Source: Bdellovibrio sp. ZAP7
GTDB lineage: Bacteria > Bacteroidota > Bacteroidia > Flavobacteriales > Flavobacteriaceae
Direction: 5' to 3'
Assembly: GCA_943324165.2 (NCBI GenBank)
Contig: CALPKO020000079.1
Span: forward strand, 1-6,631
Length of the DNA stretch: 6,631 nt
Part shown: positions 1-6,631 of the stretch, one piece after another
Layout of the letters: each line of letters opens with the position of its first letter
How positions within the stretch are numbered: the first letter of the stretch is position 1
Notes under the pieces: generated by a model
Told to the model about the DNA's origin: nothing
Databases searched by the model: none
What the model saw: the letters and a program-made list of their open reading frames with translations, nothing else
Made by a program: the position numbers and the translations under genes

Positions 1-1
1 A

Positions 2-709
2 TCAAAAGGAAACGCAAAAATAATCGGTCGTGATTATCTTTATTTAGGTTTTGCTAAAACTAAAAAAGCACTGACTTCTACCAAAAATCCAGATGGAACA
101 TCTGCTAACAAAGTAGACAAATTGCTGTTTGATTCTGGCGTTGCAGATTTAAGAAAAGGTGTTGAATTAGACCCCGTAATGGCAAATGAACTCAATGATT
201 TTGGTAAAATTTATTTTGATATAAAAATGTACAAAGAAGCAGCCGCTATTTATGATGTTGCTACTTTAAATCCAAATTCTAGAAATTTTCTTTTTGACAA
301 TTACTATTTTGGCTATGCAACATACTTTGATGTTGCCAATCAAGATCAACCAGATGTAGCGCAAATTGCTAAAGCAAACACCGCTTTCTCAAATGTAATT
401 AGCATTAGACCAAACTTTACCGATGCCTACATTTACAAAGCAAGATTGAACAGCTTGTTGCCGACAGATGAAACCGCAAAAGCAGAAATGGCAAAGTATT
501 ATGATGAATTTATAAAAGCAGTAACTGCAAAAGGCGAAGCTGAAGTTGCAAAACCAGCTAATAAAACAAAATTTGTAGAAGCGTATAACAACATCGGAAT
601 TTACTTTGCTAAAACCGATAAAGTGAAAGCAAAAGAAAATTTTGAAAAAGCACTAGCAATTGACCCAACAAATGAAACTGCTTTGAGCACAATGAAATTG
701 TTGAAATAA
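2..709 (+). CDS. Tetratricopeptide-repeat protein, C-terminal part (5' end outside window)
   Basis: The reading frame is open from base 2 to the TAA at 707-709, giving 235 visible residues, so the gene starts upstream of the window. A TTG at 122 lies in frame but is not needed as a start, because the 40 codons before it read as the same repeat protein. TPR-like helix pairs are visible. Fragment residues about 61-92 contain a DFGKIYF helix, a KEAAAIYD helix and LNPN. Residues about 95-137 are a degenerate unit ending in IRPN. Residues about 192-227 form a good unit (NNIGIYF, KAKENFEKALAIDP). A Lys/Ala-rich linker at about 155-190 separates the last two. TPR arrays are protein-interaction scaffolds with no catalytic activity of their own. 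Flavobacteria encode many such proteins, often exported, but any signal peptide would be in the missing N-terminus. The specific role and partner are unknown. The gene ends in a strong terminator and converges on gltD, so it is not co-transcribed with the glt genes. Confidence 0.85.
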   Translation, partial: SKGNAKIIGRDYLYLGFAKTKKALTSTKNPDGTSANKVDKLLFDSGVADLRKGVELDPVMANELNDFGKIYFDIKMYKEAAAIYDVATLNPNSRNFLFDNYYFGYATYFDVANQDQPDVAQIAKANTAFSNVISIRPNFTDAYIYKARLNSLLPTDETAKAEMAKYYDEFIKAVTAKGEAEVAKPANKTKFVEAYNNIGIYFAKTDKVKAKENFEKALAIDPTNETALSTMKLLK

Positions 710-710
710 A

Positions 711-757
711 ACTTATAAAATAAAATACTAAAACCGATAGCCTACAACTATCGGTTT
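711..757 (-). terminator. Probable reverse-strand terminator for the gltBD operon
   Basis: The same 10-bp palindromic stem, read on the minus strand, ends in GGTTT and is followed by a T-rich stretch (positions 730 down to 711, broken by A and G residues). It lies about 170 bases downstream of the gltD stop. I see no better hairpin between 762 and 928, so a bidirectional terminator shared by the two convergent units is likely. The T-run is less uniform than on the plus strand, hence the lower confidence. Confidence 0.5.
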
Positions 758-761
758 TTTT
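731..761 (+). terminator. Intrinsic terminator of the TPR gene
   Basis: A perfect 10-bp inverted repeat (AAACCGATAG at 731-740, CTATCGGTTT at 748-757) encloses a 7-base loop. The stem runs into a T-tract at 755-761, followed by more T-rich sequence. It begins 21 bases after the TAA of the TPR gene, as expected for a Rho-independent terminator. Confidence 0.9.
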
Positions 762-928
762 ATTTAAACCTTCAAGTAAATTCAAGATGGATAATAATTG
801 ATTTTAATCTAAATGATCATTGTTCTGAAGATGACCAGAAGTTTATGTCAGTTTTATAGTTACTGTTGAGTGCGATTCTCAAAAAATAAAGAGACACTTT
901 CCAAGGGCTGATTCATTTCTTTTTTATA

Positions 929-2383
929 CTATAAACTTGGTAAATCGCCGTTTCCTTTTGTTGGTAAATTAGTGAAACCCATCAAGTAATTATCTACCTC
1001 CCTTGCTGCCTCACGACCTTCAGCGATTGCCCAAACTATAAGTGATTGTCCCCTTCTCATATCACCAGCAGTAAATATATGTGAAACATTAGTTTGGTAA
1101 TTAGTAGCAAAATAATTATTTCTCCCGTCAATTTTTATACCTAATTGTTCACTCAAAGTTTTTTCTGGTCCTGTAAAACCTAATGCTAACAAGGCCAAAT
1201 CACAAGGCCAAATTTTCTCCGAACCTTCTTTTTCAACAAGTTCTGGTCTTTTTCCAGCTTTGAATTTCCAAGCTACTTCAATGGTTTTCAAACCCGTAAG
1301 TTCGCCTTTTTCGTTGGTAATAAACTCTTTTGTGTTAATTAACCAATTTCTATCGCAACCTTCTTCGTGAGAGGAAGATGTTTTTAATTGCAACGGCCAA
1401 AATGGCCACGGCGTAGTTTCACTTCTTACAACAGGTGGTTTTGGCATAATTTCAAAGTTTGTAACCGATATTGCTCCTTGTCGGTTAGAAGTACCTACAC
1501 AATCAGAACCTGTATCGCCCCCGCCTATTACGATCACATTTTTACCAGTTGCTCGAATTTGATTCTCTATTTTTTCTCCATATAGCGATTTAGTTTGCTG
1601 CGTCAAAAACGTCATCGCTTGCACTACACCTTTACTTTCAATCCCTTTTGTTGGCAAACTTCTGCTTTCAGTTGAGCCACCACATAACAAAATTGCATCA
1701 AATTCATCTAACTGTTCAATACTGTAATTAACACCTACGTTTACATTGGTTTTAAATATAATTCCTTCGGCTTCTAAAATGGCAACACGCCTGTCGATGA
1801 TACCTTTTTCTAATTTAAAATTTGGAATCCCATAACGCAGTAAACCACCTATGGCGTTATCTCGTTCAAAAACGGTAACAGTATGTCCGGCTCGATTTAA
1901 CTGTTGTGCTGCTGCCAACCCTGCTGGTCCAGATCCGATTACTGCAATGGTCTTTTCAGTTCTAGTTTCAGGTGTTTGGGGTTTAATCCAGCCTTCAGAG
2001 AATCCTCTTTCAACTATGTTTTTTTCAATATTTTCTATGGCTACGGGCTCTGCAATAATGCCTAAAACACATGATTTTTCGCATGGAGCTGGACATAAAC
2101 GGCCTGTGAATTCTGGAAAATTATTAGTTGATTGTAAAATATCTAATGCACTTTGCCATTCCTCTTGGTGCACCATATCGTTAAAATCAGGAATCAAGTT
2201 TCCTAGCGGACATGCGCTATGACAAAACGGAATACCACAATCCATACATCTTGAACCTTGCTCCTTGATTTTGTCTTTTGCTAATGGAATTGTAAACTCA
2301 TTGTAATTTGACACTCGTTCTTGCACCACAAAATTACTTTCGTCAGTCCTACTATATTCTTTAAATCCGCCTATCTTGCCCAT
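929..2383 (-). CDS. gltD: Glutamate synthase small (beta) subunit, NAD(P)H-dependent
   Basis: GltD is the electron-input subunit of cytoplasmic glutamate synthase (GOGAT). It oxidises NAD(P)H at FAD and passes electrons through Fe-S clusters to the FMN of GltB. The 484 residues are a full-length family size. The N-terminal ferredoxin-like domain has two cysteine groups: C46, C49, C54, C58 (CxxCx4CxxxCP) and C97, C101, C105 (CxxxCxxxC). The FAD Rossmann motif is GSGPAG at 150-155, followed by GGLLRYGIP at 179-187. The NAD(P)H Rossmann motif is GGGDTGSDC at 287-295, with R301 placed where the family contacts the nucleotide phosphate. The C-terminal FAD motif is TAGDMRRGQSLIVWA at 438-452, and the protein ends in the usual LPTKGxGDLP tail. 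The ATG at 2381-2383 gives the expected MGKxxGF N-terminus and lies 3 bases after the gltB stop, which fixes the start and the operon. Related FAD/Fe-S subunits exist (dihydropyrimidine dehydrogenase N-terminal part, NfnB-type proteins), but linkage to gltB and the full length favour GltD. NADH versus NADPH preference cannot be settled from sequence alone. Confidence 0.97.
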   Translation of the reverse strand: MGKIGGFKEYSRTDESNFVVQERVSNYNEFTIPLAKDKIKEQGSRCMDCGIPFCHSACPLGNLIPDFNDMVHQEEWQSALDILQSTNNFPEFTGRLCPAPCEKSCVLGIIAEPVAIENIEKNIVERGFSEGWIKPQTPETRTEKTIAVIGSGPAGLAAAQQLNRAGHTVTVFERDNAIGGLLRYGIPNFKLEKGIIDRRVAILEAEGIIFKTNVNVGVNYSIEQLDEFDAILLCGGSTESRSLPTKGIESKGVVQAMTFLTQQTKSLYGEKIENQIRATGKNVIVIGGGDTGSDCVGTSNRQGAISVTNFEIMPKPPVVRSETTPWPFWPLQLKTSSSHEEGCDRNWLINTKEFITNEKGELTGLKTIEVAWKFKAGKRPELVEKEGSEKIWPCDLALLALGFTGPEKTLSEQLGIKIDGRNNYFATNYQTNVSHIFTAGDMRRGQSLIVWAIAEGREAAREVDNYLMGFTNLPTKGNGDLPSL

Positions 2384-2407
2384 AACTTATTGTGCTATTA
2401 ATTCTTC
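2384..2407 (-). promoter_or_regulatory. gltB-gltD junction: 3-base spacing, no clear Shine-Dalgarno
   Basis: On the minus strand the gltB stop TAA (2389-2387) is followed by GTT and then the gltD ATG (2383-2381). The only purine-rich stretch upstream is GAAGAA within the last gltB codons, about 18 bases before the ATG. That is too far and too weak for an ordinary Shine-Dalgarno site. Weak or absent Shine-Dalgarno sites are normal in Bacteroidota. The tight spacing suggests that gltD translation depends on ribosomes finishing gltB, which would help keep the subunits in equal amounts. That coupling is inferred. Confidence 0.5.
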
Positions 2408-5400
2408 TTTTTCTTGCGCTATTCTTAATAAAGCTTTTTTGTAATCCTTTGGCATTACTTTAACGAAAAGATTACTTTGCTTTTCCCAATCCTCAAGGAT
2501 TCTTTTTGCCAATGGACTGTTGGTGTACATAGAATGGTTTTTGATTAAACGCCTAAGTTTTGTTAAGTCTTCATCTTCCAAAGTTTCCAAAGCCACCATT
2601 TGCATATTACACAATCCATTTTCAAATTGTTTTTGCTCATCGAAAACAAATGCTACGCCACCACTCATTCCAGCAGCAAAATTTCTTCCCATTTTCCCTA
2701 GAATTACTACAGTTCCGCCAGTCATGTATTCACAACCATGGTCTCCAATTCCTTCGACAACTGCGGTTGCACCAGAATTTCTAACACAAAAACGTTCGCC
2801 CGCAATACCGTTTATATAAGCCTCACCATTGATTGCACCATAAAGCGCTACGTTGCCAATAATTATATTTTCTTCTGGTTTGAAAGTAGCTGTAGGAGGA
2901 GCTTTGACAATCAATTTCCCGCCAGAAAGTCCTTTTCCTAAATAATCATTGCAGTTTCCGTGGATTTTGAATGACAAACCATTGGTGGCAAATGCACCAA
3001 AACTTTGTCCTGCGGAACCTGTAAAATCAACAAGAATTGTATCATCAGGTAATCCTTGAGCGCCATATATTTTAGAAATCTCGTTGCTCAAAATAGCACC
3101 TACCGCACGATCAGTATTTTTAATATCAAAAGTCACTCTTGTTTTTTCTTTTCTATAAATAGATGGAATGGCGGCCTTTATAATTGCAAAATCAAGTACA
3201 TTTTCTAAATAATGGTCTTGTTTTGTCGTATTATGATTGGGTACAACAGCTGCTTTTTCTGGTTTGTATAAAACAGTCGATAAATCTAATCCACTTGCTT
3301 TATAATGTTTGATGGCTTTGTTGACGTTCAATTTTTGAGATTGACCTACCATTTCTTTAAGTGTTCTAAAACCAAGTTGCGCCATAATCTGTCGCAATTC
3401 TTCAGCAATAAAATACATAAAGTTGATTACGTGCTCTGGCGTTCCCTTGAAATTTTTTCTCAATTCTGGATCCTGAGTAGCAATGCCTACTGGACACGTA
3501 TTCAAGTGACAAGCTCTCATCATTATACAACCCGATGCTACTAATGGTGCTGTTGCAAATCCAAATTCTTCTGCCCCAAGCAAGGCGGCAATAGCGACGT
3601 CACGCCCTGTTTTTAATTGACCGTCACATTCTAAAACCACTCGGCTTCGTAAATCATTTAAGATTAAAGTTTGTTGTGCTTCGGCAAGTCCAAGTTCCCA
3701 CGGAATTCCTGTATGCTGTAATGATGTAAGCGGTGCGGCACCGGTTCCTCCATCGTAACCTGAAATCAAAATAACATCGGCTTTTGCTTTGGCAACACCT
3801 GCAGCGATAGTTCCAACACCGACTTCTGAAACCAATTTTACATTAATACGCGCCTCGCGATTGGCATTTTTTAAATCAAATATTAACTGAGATAAATCTT
3901 CGATAGAATAAATATCGTGGTGCGGCGGAGGAGAAATTAAGCCCACATATGGCGTTGAATTTCTGACTTCTGCAATCCAAGAGTAAACTTTTTCTCCGGG
4001 TAATTGTCCGCCTTCTCCGGGTTTTGCACCTTGAGCCATTTTTATTTGAATCTCTTTGGCGTTTGTCAAATAATTGATTGACACACCAAATCTTCCTGAC
4101 GCCACTTGTTTGATAGCGCTATTTCTTGAATCACCATTTAATTCTTTTTGAAAACGCTTTGGATCTTCTCCACCTTCACCAGAATTGCTTTTTCCACCAA
4201 TTCTATTCATCGCGATAGCCAAATTTTCGTGCGCTTCTAAACTAATAGAACCATAAGACATCGCTCCAGTTTTGAATCTTTTTACGATTTCTGTCCAAGG
4301 TTCGACTTCATCAATAGCAATTGGATCTAAATTGTTAAATTCAAATAAACCGCGAATAGTCATCAAGTTTTTGCTTTGGTCATTGACCATATCAGCGTAT
4401 TCCTTATAGCTTTCAGGACTATTTAATCGAACGGCTTGCTGCAGTTTTGAAATGGTCGTTGGATTGAACATGTGCTTTTCTCCAGATCTCCTCCATCGGT
4501 AAATTCCACCAATTTCTAAAGGTAATAAATTGGCGATTTCTGCTTTTGGAAAAGCATTTTGGTACCTTTTTTTAACTTCTTTTTCGATTTCCATTAAACC
4601 AATTCCTTCAATTCTTGATGGTGTGTAAGGAAAATATTTTGAAGTAAAATTTTTGTTCAATCCTAAAATTTCAAATATTTGAGAAGCTCTGTAGGAACGC
4701 AAAGTAGAGATTCCAATTTTGTTCATAATTTTTAGAATCCCTTTTGCAATTGCTTTATTGAAATTTTTGATTGCATAATCGGCACTTACATTTGTAATAA
4801 ATCCTTGGTTTACTTGATCATAAATTATTTCATTGACCATATAAGGATTTATTGCACTTGCACCATAGCCAAATAGTAAAGCAAAATGATGCGGTTCGCG
4901 CGGTTCAGCAGATTCAATTATGATTCCAAATTTCGAGCGCACTTTTAAAATATTCAAGGAATGATGAATGTAAGAACATGCTAATAACATTGGGATTGGC
5001 GCCATTTCTTCGGTACAACCCCTATCAGAAAGAACTACGATATTGCAACCTTCGGCAACTGCTTTAAAGGTGGCAGACACACATTTTTCTAATGCCCGTT
5101 CTAATCCGTTAACTCCTTTTTTTATTTCATATAAAGTAGAAATAGTAACTGATTTGAAATCGGGATGATCAATATTTTTAATTTTATCTAAATCCTCATT
5201 TGAAATAACTGGATTTTGAATTTTTATTTTTTTACAATGCTCTGGAACGATATCAAAGATGTTATAATCACCACCAATAGCTATACTAATGTCCGTAATA
5301 ATTTCTTCACGAATCCCATCTAATGGAGGATTTGTAACTTGGGCAAATAATTGCTTGAAATAGTTGTATAAAAGTTGTGGTTGATTTGATAAAATAGCGA

Positions 5401-6631
5401 GCGGGGTGTCATTGCCCATAGATCCAATGGCTTCTTCGCCAGAAGTTCCCATTGGGTTTATGATGGTTTTCAAATCCTCAATAGAATAACCAAACATTCT
5501 TTGACGGGTTTTAAAATCAAGGTTTTCTGTTGGAATTACATTATCAGTGTAAGAAATCTGAGATAAGTGCAGTAAATTATCATTTAACCACTGTCTGTAT
5601 GGACGGTTGGTTACTACTGAATTTTTTATTTCCTCGTCTTCTATGATGCGACCTTCATTCATGTCAACTAGAAACATTTTACCAGGTTCTAGTCGGCCGT
5701 GCCGCACAACATCTTCTGGTTTGATGTCAACAACACCTATTTCAGAGGACATAATCACGAAGCCACTTTTAGTCAAAGTATAGCGAGATGGTCTCAATCC
5801 GTTTCTATCCAATAAAGCACCAATTACGTCACCATCTGTAAAAGGAATAGAAGCTGGTCCATCCCATGGTTCCATAATGCAAGAATTGTATTCGTAAAAT
5901 GCCTTTTTATCGTCGGACATTGTTTGGTGTTTTTCCCATGCTTCAGGAACGACCATCATCATCGCTTCAGGTAAAGTACGACCTGTCATTAGTAACAATT
6001 CAATCACCATATCCAAAGACGCCGAATCTGATTTCCCTTCTAAAATGATAGGCAACATTTTTTTAACATCTTCGCCAAAAATATCGCTTTTCATCAGTTC
6101 CTCGCGCGCGCGCATTCTGCTAATATTGCCTCGAAGCGTATTGATTTCTCCATTATGACACATATAACGGAAGGGTTGTGCCAGTTCCCATGACGGGAAA
6201 GTATTGGTAGAAAATCGTTGGTGAACTAATGCCAATCTTGTCACTAAATCATCATCTAATAAATCAGTATAATAGCGACTAATATCCTCGGGCATCAATA
6301 ATCCTTTGTATATTATTGTAGTTGTTGAGAAACTTGAAAAATAGAAACGATAACTTTCCGAAATTCTTGAGTCTCTTATAGCGTGTTCTGCCATTTTTCT
6401 TGCAGCGAACATTTTAGCATTAAATTGTTGTTCTGTTAGTTGGATACCATTTTTACCAACAAAGACTTGTTTTATTGTAGGTTCTTTTTCTGCAGCTATC
6501 GCTCCTAAATTCGAAACATCGACAGGAACATCTCTCCATCCTATAATTTCTAGCTTTTGATTTTTAATTGCTTCCTCAAAAGTAGATTGACAAAACAAGA
6601 TTTGGTTTTTGCTTTTTGGCATAAAAACCAT
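2387..6631 (-). CDS. gltB: Glutamate synthase large (alpha) subunit, N-terminus cut by window edge
   Basis: GltB converts glutamine plus 2-oxoglutarate to two glutamates, using electrons delivered by GltD. The visible 1414 residues contain, in order, four domains. First is most of the class II glutamine amidotransferase domain (about 1-340), with RFSTNT 139-144, CHNGEINT 158-165, EPWDGPAS 254-261 and DRNGLRP 275-281. Second is the central linker domain (about 390-680). Third is the FMN/2-oxoglutarate TIM barrel (about 740-1110), with GAMSYGSIS 789-797, KPGEGGQLPG 870-879, SPPPHHD 900-906 and GYDGGTGAAP 958-967. Its 3Fe-4S cysteines are C1035, C1041 and C1046, with the family's Cx5Cx4C spacing. 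Fourth is the GXGXG beta-helix (about 1170-1360). The ATG at the extreme edge (6631-6629) is not the true start: MVFMPK matches an internal segment of the family, and the nucleophilic N-terminal cysteine is absent. About 90 residues should continue outside the window. The adjacent gltD argues for the NAD(P)H form rather than the ferredoxin form. Confidence 0.97.
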   Translation of the reverse strand: MVFMPKSKNQILFCQSTFEEAIKNQKLEIIGWRDVPVDVSNLGAIAAEKEPTIKQVFVGKNGIQLTEQQFNAKMFAARKMAEHAIRDSRISESYRFYFSSFSTTTIIYKGLLMPEDISRYYTDLLDDDLVTRLALVHQRFSTNTFPSWELAQPFRYMCHNGEINTLRGNISRMRAREELMKSDIFGEDVKKMLPIILEGKSDSASLDMVIELLLMTGRTLPEAMMMVVPEAWEKHQTMSDDKKAFYEYNSCIMEPWDGPASIPFTDGDVIGALLDRNGLRPSRYTLTKSGFVIMSSEIGVVDIKPEDVVRHGRLEPGKMFLVDMNEGRIIEDEEIKNSVVTNRPYRQWLNDNLLHLSQISYTDNVIPTENLDFKTRQRMFGYSIEDLKTIINPMGTSGEEAIGSMGNDTPLAILSNQPQLLYNYFKQLFAQVTNPPLDGIREEIITDISIAIGGDYNIFDIVPEHCKKIKIQNPVISNEDLDKIKNIDHPDFKSVTISTLYEIKKGVNGLERALEKCVSATFKAVAEGCNIVVLSDRGCTEEMAPIPMLLACSYIHHSLNILKVRSKFGIIIESAEPREPHHFALLFGYGASAINPYMVNEIIYDQVNQGFITNVSADYAIKNFNKAIAKGILKIMNKIGISTLRSYRASQIFEILGLNKNFTSKYFPYTPSRIEGIGLMEIEKEVKKRYQNAFPKAEIANLLPLEIGGIYRWRRSGEKHMFNPTTISKLQQAVRLNSPESYKEYADMVNDQSKNLMTIRGLFEFNNLDPIAIDEVEPWTEIVKRFKTGAMSYGSISLEAHENLAIAMNRIGGKSNSGEGGEDPKRFQKELNGDSRNSAIKQVASGRFGVSINYLTNAKEIQIKMAQGAKPGEGGQLPGEKVYSWIAEVRNSTPYVGLISPPPHHDIYSIEDLSQLIFDLKNANREARINVKLVSEVGVGTIAAGVAKAKADVILISGYDGGTGAAPLTSLQHTGIPWELGLAEAQQTLILNDLRSRVVLECDGQLKTGRDVAIAALLGAEEFGFATAPLVASGCIMMRACHLNTCPVGIATQDPELRKNFKGTPEHVINFMYFIAEELRQIMAQLGFRTLKEMVGQSQKLNVNKAIKHYKASGLDLSTVLYKPEKAAVVPNHNTTKQDHYLENVLDFAIIKAAIPSIYRKEKTRVTFDIKNTDRAVGAILSNEISKIYGAQGLPDDTILVDFTGSAGQSFGAFATNGLSFKIHGNCNDYLGKGLSGGKLIVKAPPTATFKPEENIIIGNVALYGAINGEAYINGIAGERFCVRNSGATAVVEGIGDHGCEYMTGGTVVILGKMGRNFAAGMSGGVAFVFDEQKQFENGLCNMQMVALETLEDEDLTKLRRLIKNHSMYTNSPLAKRILEDWEKQSNLFVKVMPKDYKKALLRIAQEKEELIAQ

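Noticed and set aside
122..124. TTG as the start codon of the TPR gene.
   Set aside because: The frame stays open to base 2 and the upstream codons encode plausible TPR-type helix sequence, so the gene begins outside the window.
762..928. Possible small gene or RNA between the terminator and gltD.
   Set aside because: The longest ATG frame I noticed, from 813, is about 18 codons with no family resemblance. The only hairpin (TTCTG 823-827 with CAGAA 836-840) is 5 bp and unsupported.
1388..1585. A 65-codon plus-strand frame opposite gltD.
   Set aside because: It is a low-complexity shadow of the NAD(P)H-binding region of gltD with no homology I recognise.
1851..2222. A 123-codon plus-strand open frame opposite gltD.
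   Set aside because: It is antisense to the conserved FAD and Fe-S domains of gltD, has no recognisable domain, and is explained by the codon pattern of gltD.
2520..3544. Several overlapping plus-strand frames of 67-99 codons opposite the 3' part of gltB.
   Set aside because: All lie antisense to the conserved GXGXG and FMN domains, overlap one another in different frames, and show no domain or initiation signal.
929..6631. A novel system, mobile element or CRISPR array.
   Set aside because: The whole stretch is accounted for by intact gltD and gltB. I saw no direct repeat array, terminal inverted repeats or transposase motif.

Overview
The window looks like chromosomal DNA from a low-GC member of the Bacteroidota, most likely Flavobacteriaceae (Flavobacterium or a close relative). 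The basis is the AT-rich, AAA/GAA/ATT-rich coding sequence, the absence of clear Shine-Dalgarno sequences, the TPR-protein style, and the close resemblance of the glutamate synthase subunits to what I recall of flavobacterial GltB and GltD. No database search was possible, so the genus is an inference.

Layout, left to right. (1) Positions 2-709, + strand: the 3' part of a gene for a tetratricopeptide-repeat protein whose beginning lies before the window. (2) Positions 731-761: a strong intrinsic terminator (10-bp perfect stem plus T-run) just after that gene. It probably also works for the opposite strand. (3) Positions 762-928: a short AT-rich gap in which I see no gene, RNA or promoter. (4) Positions 929-2383, - strand: gltD, complete, the small (FAD, Fe-S, NAD(P)H-oxidising) subunit of glutamate synthase. 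(5) Positions 2387-6631, - strand: gltB, the large (glutaminase/FMN/3Fe-4S) subunit. It is complete at its C-terminus but cut by the window edge at its N-terminus. The catalytic N-terminal cysteine and roughly the first 90 residues lie beyond position 6631.

The two glt genes are separated by only 3 bases, so they form one gltB-gltD operon read right to left. Their products form the GOGAT half of the GS-GOGAT ammonia assimilation cycle. GltD passes electrons from NAD(P)H through FAD and Fe-S clusters to GltB. GltB hydrolyses glutamine, channels the ammonia to its FMN site and makes glutamate from 2-oxoglutarate. The TPR gene converges on this operon and has no evident functional link to it.

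This is an ordinary housekeeping region. I found no mobile element, CRISPR array, tRNA, rRNA, phage gene, defence system or undescribed system. All recognisable catalytic and cofactor motifs inside the window are intact, and neither glt gene shows a frameshift.
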